Source of the DNA: Nitrobium sp046350935 | GTDB taxonomy: Bacteria; Nitrospirota; Thermodesulfovibrionia; Thermodesulfovibrionales; Dissulfurispiraceae | Assembly: GCA_046350935.1 (NCBI GenBank) | Contig: JAXLZK010000002.1 | Location: 1 to 64,000 of the forward strand | DNA length: 64,000 bases | Direction of reading: 5' to 3' | Part shown: positions 58,927 through 64,000 of the stretch, piece after piece | How the letters are laid out: every line of letters starts with the position of its first letter | How positions within the stretch are numbered: the first letter of the stretch is position 1 | Position numbers and translations under genes: made by a program | Notes under the pieces: generated by a model | What the model saw: only the letters and a program-made list of their open reading frames with translations | The model's database searches: none | What the model was told of the DNA's origin: nothing

Positions 58927-61900
58927 CTATCCCCCGATCACGCCCGGCTCTTCGCTCTCCACCGCGGCGTCGATCATGGCGAGGATCTGGTCGTCCCTGA
59001 AGTTGTTCACCTGGAATGCCTTTGCAGGGCAGATGCCCGCGCAGATGCCGCACCCCATGCATTTGACTTCGTTGTGGGCGACCTTGCCGTCTTCGCCGAT
59101 ATACGGGGAATCGAAGGGGCAGACCCGGAAACAGCTCAGGCAGGACATGCAGAGGTCTCTCCGGTGCTTGGCGATGATGCCGGAGACCGCCAGCCGCTCG
59201 TGGGAGAGGATCACTCCCGCCCGGCCTGCGGAGGCGAGGGCCTGGGTGATGGTCTCGTCGAGGTTCTTCGGGGCGTGGGCAAGGCCGGAGACGAAGACCC
59301 CCTCGCTGGGGAAGTCCACCGGACGGAGCTTCACATGGGCCTCGAGGAAATAGCCGTCGGGGTTGCGGGTCACCTTGTACATCTCGCCCACCTGGTCGGT
59401 GGTGGGGTGGGGCCGGAGGCCGGTGGAGAGGACGAGCCAGTCCGCGTTCAGCGTCAGCTCCCTGTTCAGCATGTAGTCCCATGCGGTGACCCGCACTCTG
59501 TCGCCCGCCTTTTCGACCGCGGGCTTCCTGTCCACCTCATACCGGATGAAGAGCACCCCCAGGTCGCGCGCTTTCTTGTAGTAGTCTTCGCGCAGCCCGT
59601 ACGTCCGGATGTCCCGGTAGAGGATGGTCACCTGGGCGCCGGGGTTTCTCTCCTTTATAGCAATGGCGTTCTTTATGGCGTCCTGACAGCAGACCCGTGA
59701 GCAGTACTGGTTCGGCTCCTCGCGGGAGCCGACGCACTGGACCATGACGAAGCTTTCGGCCGCCTTCGGCTGCTCTCCCCCTGCGAGCCTCTTTTCGAGC
59801 TCCCGCTGGGTGACCACCCTGTCGCTGTCGCCGTAGAGGTATTCGGTGGGCGTGTATTCCACGCCGCCGGTGGCGATGATGATCGCCCCGTGGTCGAGCG
59901 CAGCGCCGTTGCTGAGCACGGTCTTGAAATTACCGACAAAGCCTTCGGTCTTTTTCACTTCGGCCCCGGTATGGACCGTGATGCGGGGATGGGCCTGCAC
60001 CGCGGCGATCCTGGCTTTCAGGAACTCCTGGACGTCGCTCCCCTCGAGGGTGCGATGGAGGTTCCGGGCCAGGCCGCCCAGCCCGCTCTCCTTCTCCACG
60101 ATATGCACCTGGAAGCCCTGCTCGGCGAGGGAGAGGGCCGCCGTCATCCCGGCGATGCCGCCGCCGATGACCATGCAGGCGGGGGTGACTCCCACCGTAT
60201 CGGTCGAGATGGGCTGCTGGAGCCGGGATTTCGCCACCGACATCCTGACGATCTGCTTGGCCTTCTTGGTGGCCTCTTCCTTCTTCCCCATGTGGCACCA
60301 GGAGCACTGCTCGCGGATGTCCGCCAGGTCGAAGAGGTACTTGTTCAGCCCCGCCTCGCGGATGGTCTCCTGGAACAGGGGCTCGTGGGTCCTGGGGGTG
60401 CAGGAAGCGATCACCACCCGGTTCAGCTTCTGGTCGTGGATGGTCTGCTTGATCACGTCCTGGTTGTCCTGGGCGCATGCATAGATGGTATTGGTGGCGT
60501 AGACCACGCCGGGGAGCCTCTTCGCCTCTTCCACCACCTCGTCGACCTTTACGGTGGAGGCGATGTTGGTGCCGCAGTGGCAGACGAAAACGCCGATCCG
60601 CGCCTCCTCTCCGGCCAGGTCCCTTTCCGGGGGGAGCTCCTTCGAGGCGGTCTCGGTGCCGCGGGCCTCTCCCAGGAGGGCCATCGCCTCTCCGGCGACC
60701 GCGCTCCCCTGCATGACGGTTTCGGGGATGTCCTTCGGACCCTGGTAGGTGCCGGTGATGTAAATGCCCTCCCTGCTCGTCCGGACAGGCAGGAGCGGAG
60801 AAGTCCTGGGGAAACGGTAGGGGGTGGTCTCGATGCCGAAGGTCTGCGCGAACTCCGCCGCGTTCTTGTGCGGTTCGAGGCCGACGGACAGGACCACCAT
60901 GTCGAAGGTCTCGTCCACCAGCTTCCCGTCCTCTGCGGCATACCGCAGAACAAGGTCCCCTGCACCGGGGACTTCCCGGACCGCGGAGATCATGGCGCGC
61001 CGGTACTGCACGCCGTAGTCCCTCCTGGCTCGCTCCACGTACTTGTCAAAATCCTTGCCGAAAGCCCTCATCTCCATATAGAAAATGGTGGGCTCGATGT
61101 TCTTGTCGTGCTCCTTGGCGATAATCGCCTGCTTGGTGGCGTACATGCAGCAGACCGAGGAGCACCAGGGGTTGGCGTTATGGCTGTCCCGGGAGCCGAC
61201 GCACTGGATCCAGGCCACCTTGCGGGGGTGCTTCTCGTCGGAGGGGCGTTTCACCTCGCCCTTGTATGGTCCGGACGCTGAGAGGACGCGCTCGAACTGG
61301 ATGGAGGAGACCACGTTGGGCCAGCGCCCCAGCCCCAGCTCTCCCCGCGCCCGCGCGTCGTAGCGGTCCAGGCCGGGGCCGAGGATGATGGCGCCGACCG
61401 TGAGCTCGATCTCCTTACCCTTGTCTTCGTAGTTGATGGCGCCCGCTTTACAGACCTTCTGACAGCTTTTACAGACGCCTTTGGTGAGGTAGAGGCACTG
61501 GCTTGCGTCGATGGCCCGGGTGTTGGGCACTGCCTGAGCGAAGAGGGCATAGATCGCCTTCCGCGTGGAGAGCCCCTGCTCGAACTCGCTCGTCACCTTC
61601 TTGGGGCACTTCGCCTCGCAGTCCGCGCAGCCCGTACATTTGTCCGGGTCCACATACCGGGGTGCCAGTTTGACACGAACCTTGAAGTCCCCGGGCCGGC
61701 CCTCCACCGATACCACTTCGGCCAGCGTATGGATATCGATATTCAGATGCCGCCCCACCTCCACCATTTTCGGCGAGATCATGCACATGGCGCAGTCGCC
61801 GGTGGGGAAGGTCTTGTCCAGCATGACCATGGTGCCGCCGATGGCGGGGTCCTTCTGTACCATGTGTACCTTGAATCCGCCGTCGGCGAGGTCGAGGGCC

Positions 61901-61974
61901 GCCTGCATGGCCCCGATGCCGCCCCCGACGACGAGAACGGAGCCGTGTTTCGAGGAAGAGTTTTTTGCGCTCAT
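58927..61974 (-). CDS. hdrA: Heterodisulfide reductase subunit A, tandem HdrA fusion
   Basis: The 1015-residue protein contains two HdrA-type flavoprotein units in tandem. The first has VVGGGIGAMQAALDLADGG and two Fe-S binding stretches, DKCTGCADCEAKCPKK and GVCKSCQKVCKAG, then WIQCVGSRDSHNANPWCSSVCC. The second has VIGGGIAGMTAALSLAEQG and VQCVGSREEPNQYCSRVCC. The C-terminus ends in a two-cluster ferredoxin domain (CMSCLSCFRVCPFDSP, CMGCGICAGICPAKAF). HdrA is the FAD bifurcation centre in methanogens. The start overlaps the hdrB stop as ATGA, and mvhD follows by 54 bp. Such double HdrA proteins occur in acetyl-CoA pathway bacteria. Confidence 0.92.
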   Translation of the reverse strand: MSAKNSSSKHGSVLVVGGGIGAMQAALDLADGGFKVHMVQKDPAIGGTMVMLDKTFPTGDCAMCMISPKMVEVGRHLNIDIHTLAEVVSVEGRPGDFKVRVKLAPRYVDPDKCTGCADCEAKCPKKVTSEFEQGLSTRKAIYALFAQAVPNTRAIDASQCLYLTKGVCKSCQKVCKAGAINYEDKGKEIELTVGAIILGPGLDRYDARARGELGLGRWPNVVSSIQFERVLSASGPYKGEVKRPSDEKHPRKVAWIQCVGSRDSHNANPWCSSVCCMYATKQAIIAKEHDKNIEPTIFYMEMRAFGKDFDKYVERARRDYGVQYRRAMISAVREVPGAGDLVLRYAAEDGKLVDETFDMVVLSVGLEPHKNAAEFAQTFGIETTPYRFPRTSPLLPVRTSREGIYITGTYQGPKDIPETVMQGSAVAGEAMALLGEARGTETASKELPPERDLAGEEARIGVFVCHCGTNIASTVKVDEVVEEAKRLPGVVYATNTIYACAQDNQDVIKQTIHDQKLNRVVIASCTPRTHEPLFQETIREAGLNKYLFDLADIREQCSWCHMGKKEEATKKAKQIVRMSVAKSRLQQPISTDTVGVTPACMVIGGGIAGMTAALSLAEQGFQVHIVEKESGLGGLARNLHRTLEGSDVQEFLKARIAAVQAHPRITVHTGAEVKKTEGFVGNFKTVLSNGAALDHGAIIIATGGVEYTPTEYLYGDSDRVVTQRELEKRLAGGEQPKAAESFVMVQCVGSREEPNQYCSRVCCQDAIKNAIAIKERNPGAQVTILYRDIRTYGLREDYYKKARDLGVLFIRYEVDRKPAVEKAGDRVRVTAWDYMLNRELTLNADWLVLSTGLRPHPTTDQVGEMYKVTRNPDGYFLEAHVKLRPVDFPSEGVFVSGLAHAPKNLDETITQALASAGRAGVILSHERLAVSGIIAKHRRDLCMSCLSCFRVCPFDSPYIGEDGKVAHNEVKCMGCGICAGICPAKAFQVNNFRDDQILAMIDAAVESEEPGVIGG

Positions 61975-62846
61975 AGCAGTTTCAACTCCTTTAAAAGTCC
62001 CATGGCATCCACAAAGTGCCTGTCTACCTGCATCTCCTGAGGGCTGAGCCCCATGGAGACGCCGATCAGCTCGGTGATGAAATAGACAGGCAGGCGCTGC
62101 GGGATCCCGAACTTCTCCCCCACCTGGGCCTGGTAGGCGTCCATGTTGAACTGGCACATGGGGCAGGTGGTGACGAAGCAGTTGGCTCCCCGCGCCACCG
62201 CGTCCTTCAGGATCTTCGCCATGAGGGACAGGGAGGTGTCGGTGTCGTTGACCGAAGCGGCGGCGCCGCAGCAATCCGTCTTGTATGTCCAGTCGAGGGG
62301 CTGGGCGCCCAGCGCCTTGCAGATGGTCTCCATCCCCTGGGGGTTTTCGACGTTGTCGGGCACCTCCATGTCGCAGGGGAAGCGGGTCAGGAGGCAGCCG
62401 TAGTAGCAGACGGGCTTGAGCCCTTCCAGCTTTGTCTTTACTTTTTCCGCCAGCTCGCCTGACCGGACTTTCGGCAGGAGCACCTCGAGGATGCTCCGTA
62501 TCTTTATCGAGCCGTCCACCTTTTTATCGAGCTCCGCATTGATGACGCTCCTGAGCTCGGGGTCCTCAGCGAGCCGCCGACGGGACACCAGCATCCTGCT
62601 CAGGCAGGACGAGCAGGGGATGACGATTTCGGAATACCCGCTCGCGTCCGCGATGCCCAGATTGCGGGCGGGGAGGGCGAGGGCGAGGAAGTCGTTCGTC
62701 TTGCTGGCGGAGGTGGCCCCGCAGCAGTTCCAGTCCTCTATCTCTTTCAATTCGAGCCCCAGCTGCCCGAGCACCAGCCTGCTCTGGATGTCGTACAGCT
62801 CTGAAGAGGCATGCAATGTACATCCGGGATAGTACGCTATTTCCAT
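61971..62846 (-). CDS. hdrB: Heterodisulfide reductase subunit B
   Basis: The 291-residue protein has two CCG domains: WNCCGATSASKTNDFLAL with IPCSSCLSRM, and CYYGCLLTR with DCCGAAASVNDTD and TTCPMCQFNM. In methanogens these bind the two noncubane [4Fe-4S] clusters at the disulfide site. It starts MEIAYYPGCTLHASSELYD, typical of the family. In the absence of coenzyme M/B chemistry the natural substrate here is unknown; in the MetFV-linked complex it may be inactive or use another acceptor. Confidence 0.93.
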   Translation of the reverse strand: MEIAYYPGCTLHASSELYDIQSRLVLGQLGLELKEIEDWNCCGATSASKTNDFLALALPARNLGIADASGYSEIVIPCSSCLSRMLVSRRRLAEDPELRSVINAELDKKVDGSIKIRSILEVLLPKVRSGELAEKVKTKLEGLKPVCYYGCLLTRFPCDMEVPDNVENPQGMETICKALGAQPLDWTYKTDCCGAAASVNDTDTSLSLMAKILKDAVARGANCFVTTCPMCQFNMDAYQAQVGEKFGIPQRLPVYFITELIGVSMGLSPQEMQVDRHFVDAMGLLKELKLL

Positions 62847-62882
62847 GATAAACCCCTGATTTTCCGCCGGGCGCAGGCTGCT

Positions 62883-63503
62883 TCAGCAGCCCGTCACCTT
62901 TCTTTCCGTGGACTTTTTATAAAGACTTTTGACTTCAGAGAGCTTCTTGACCTTTTCCAGGCGGAAATGCATTCTCCGTGTCTTCATCATCGAGAGACCC
63001 AGCCGGGCAGTGCTCCTCATCTCGTCAAAAATGGCCTTCCACCCGCCCCGTTTGAGCTCCTGGGCGGTGTTCTCCATCTCGTAGAGGCCCATGAACTCCA
63101 CCTCGTTGAAGCGGCCGAAGTGGGAGGCGGCTTTCATGAAGGCGCCGTGGAAAGAGGCGACCTTCGGGAGCAGCGGTTCGGCGTGGGACTCTTTGGACAT
63201 ATGCTTGAGCGTTTCGTTGATCCGCGCGGTCTGGATATTGTTCGGGCAGCGCGTGCCGCAGGTGTAGCAGGCGACGCATTTCCAGACGAGGAGGTTGTTA
63301 CGGGCTTTTTCGGTGTCGCCGAGCAGGATCATCCTGATCAGCCGGTCCGGGGTGACCCCGTCCGTCTCTTCCCCGACCGGGCACCCGGCGGCGCAACGGC
63401 GGCACTGGTAGCAGGCAAGGAGGTTCTGGCCCGACCGCTCCATGATCTCCTGCAGCAGCGGCTTCGCACGTTCGGCTTCGTACTGAATGGCTGTCGATGA
63501 CAT
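62883..63503 (-). CDS. hdrC: Heterodisulfide reductase subunit C
   Basis: The 206-residue protein has two ferredoxin-type clusters: CYQCRRCAAGCPVGEETDG and CVACYTCGTRCPNNIQTA, followed by a helical C-terminal part (LKHMSKESHAEPLLPKVASF). It links HdrA to HdrB. It begins the hdr part of the operon, 36 bp before hdrB, and its start follows AAGGAG. Confidence 0.93.
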   Translation of the reverse strand: MSSTAIQYEAERAKPLLQEIMERSGQNLLACYQCRRCAAGCPVGEETDGVTPDRLIRMILLGDTEKARNNLLVWKCVACYTCGTRCPNNIQTARINETLKHMSKESHAEPLLPKVASFHGAFMKAASHFGRFNEVEFMGLYEMENTAQELKRGGWKAIFDEMRSTARLGLSMMKTRRMHFRLEKVKKLSEVKSLYKKSTERKVTGC

Positions 63504-63588
63504 AAAGGCTCCTTCGGTTGCTTTCCTTCAACCAGGGTACTGTCTAACCCTTTATTTTACCATACGGAAGCGCCGGTTTTGCTATCGG

Positions 63589-64000
63589 TTATCCCTGCAG
63601 CCCCGCATGCATTTTTGCGGAGGAGACGGTGTTCTTCATGAGCATGGTGATCGTCATCGGTCCGACGCCTCCGGGCACGGGAGTGATGGCCCCGGCGATC
63701 TCCTTGGCCGCGTCGAAGTCAACGTCACCCTTGAGGACCGGCACCGGCTTTCCGGTCTTCTCGCTTATCTTCTCGCCGACGCGGTTGACGCCTACGTCGA
63801 TCACGCAGGCTCCGGGCTTTATCCATTCAGGCTTGACAAGCCCCGGCACGCCGGCGGCGACGATGAGGATGTCTGCGCGCTTGCAGTGGGACTCGAGGTC
63901 CTTCGTCCCGGTATGCACGATGGTGACGGTCGAGTTCGCGCCCTTGCCTTTCTGAAGCATGATATTGGCGATGGGCTTGCCCACGATGTTCGAGCGGCCG
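63589..64000 (-). CDS. folD: FolD methylene-THF dehydrogenase/cyclohydrolase (5' end outside window)
   Basis: Only the C-terminal ~137 codons are present and the frame is open to the window edge, reading GRSNIVGKPIANIMLQKG. Later motifs are ATVTIVHT-like STVTIVHTGTKDL, ADILIVAAGVPGLVKPEWIK, VIDVGVNR and the substrate-pocket PVPGGVGPMTITMLMKNT. FolD interconverts methylene-, methenyl- and formyl-THF, the steps just before MetF, so the gene fits the operon below it (86 bp gap to hdrC). Confidence 0.93.
   Translation of the reverse strand, partial: GRSNIVGKPIANIMLQKGKGANSTVTIVHTGTKDLESHCKRADILIVAAGVPGLVKPEWIKPGACVIDVGVNRVGEKISEKTGKPVPVLKGDVDFDAAKEIAGAITPVPGGVGPMTITMLMKNTVSSAKMHAGLQG

Overview
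This 64 kb window is GC-rich chromosomal DNA from an anaerobic, Gram-negative (diderm) bacterium. The diderm call rests on the bamA-ompH-lpxD-fabZ-lpxA-lpxI locus, several lipoproteins and a complete-looking type IV pilus regulatory locus. The anaerobe call rests on a folD-hdrC-hdrB-hdrA-mvhD-metV-metF operon of the Wood-Ljungdahl type, a CooT nickel protein and selenocysteine machinery (SelA). That mix suits a deep-branching acetyl-CoA-pathway lineage such as Nitrospirota or Desulfobacterota. The phylum is inference; no rRNA is present.

Layout. 1-1.8 kb: DoxX end, DUF1638 protein, flavodoxin. 1.8-7 kb: a disturbed accessory zone with short repeats, an integron attC-like site, a PIN/RHH toxin-antitoxin pair, a frameshifted secreted protein gene and a decayed DUF401 transporter gene. 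7-8.5 kb: DUF3842-cooT-lipM from a probably leaderless promoter. 8.4-15.4 kb: outer-membrane and lipid A operon. 15.6-19 kb: minor pilin operon fimT-pilV-pilW-pilX. 19.3-21.3 kb: a DNA methyltransferase beside the wreck of what looks like its restriction endonuclease, split by a 165 bp MITE-like element with an 11 bp inverted repeat and a TTA/TAA target duplication. 21.4-35.5 kb: a continuous minus-strand series of 13 genes that begins with two type IV pilins, followed by an STT3-family oligosaccharyltransferase, sugar-nucleotide enzymes, glycosyltransferases and two radical SAM enzymes. pilS and pilR lie divergently beside it, and a sigma-54-type promoter sits before the first pilin. 38.4-41.3 kb: an L,D-transpeptidase, an alanine-zipper lipoprotein and a second L,D-transpeptidase behind another sigma-54-type site. 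41.4-48.8 kb: cspA with a terminator in its leader, ubiX, a J-domain protein, an Slp lipoprotein, an ABC exporter, an HD dNTPase and selA. 49-54 kb: aminotransferase, serA, purA, comF, tRNA-Leu(GAG). 54.8-56 kb: pilC. 56.6-64 kb: the methylene-THF reductase/heterodisulfide reductase operon.

The most informative points are these. (1) The mvhD-like gene has an in-frame UGA at a position where the family usually has Cys, with a hairpin 16 nt downstream, and selA lies in the same window: a probable selenoprotein that routine gene calling would truncate. (2) Both pilins are dense in N-X-S/T sequons and are followed at once by an STT3 oligosaccharyltransferase, which suggests an N-glycosylated type IV pilus under PilS/PilR control. 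(3) A restriction-modification pair has lost its nuclease to a small transposable element and a deletion. (4) A possible Braun-lipoprotein-like system (lipoprotein ending in Lys-Lys plus two YkuD enzymes) lies behind a sigma-54-type promoter. A 177 bp sequence also occurs twice in inverted orientation 10.5 kb apart, with one difference seen by eye.
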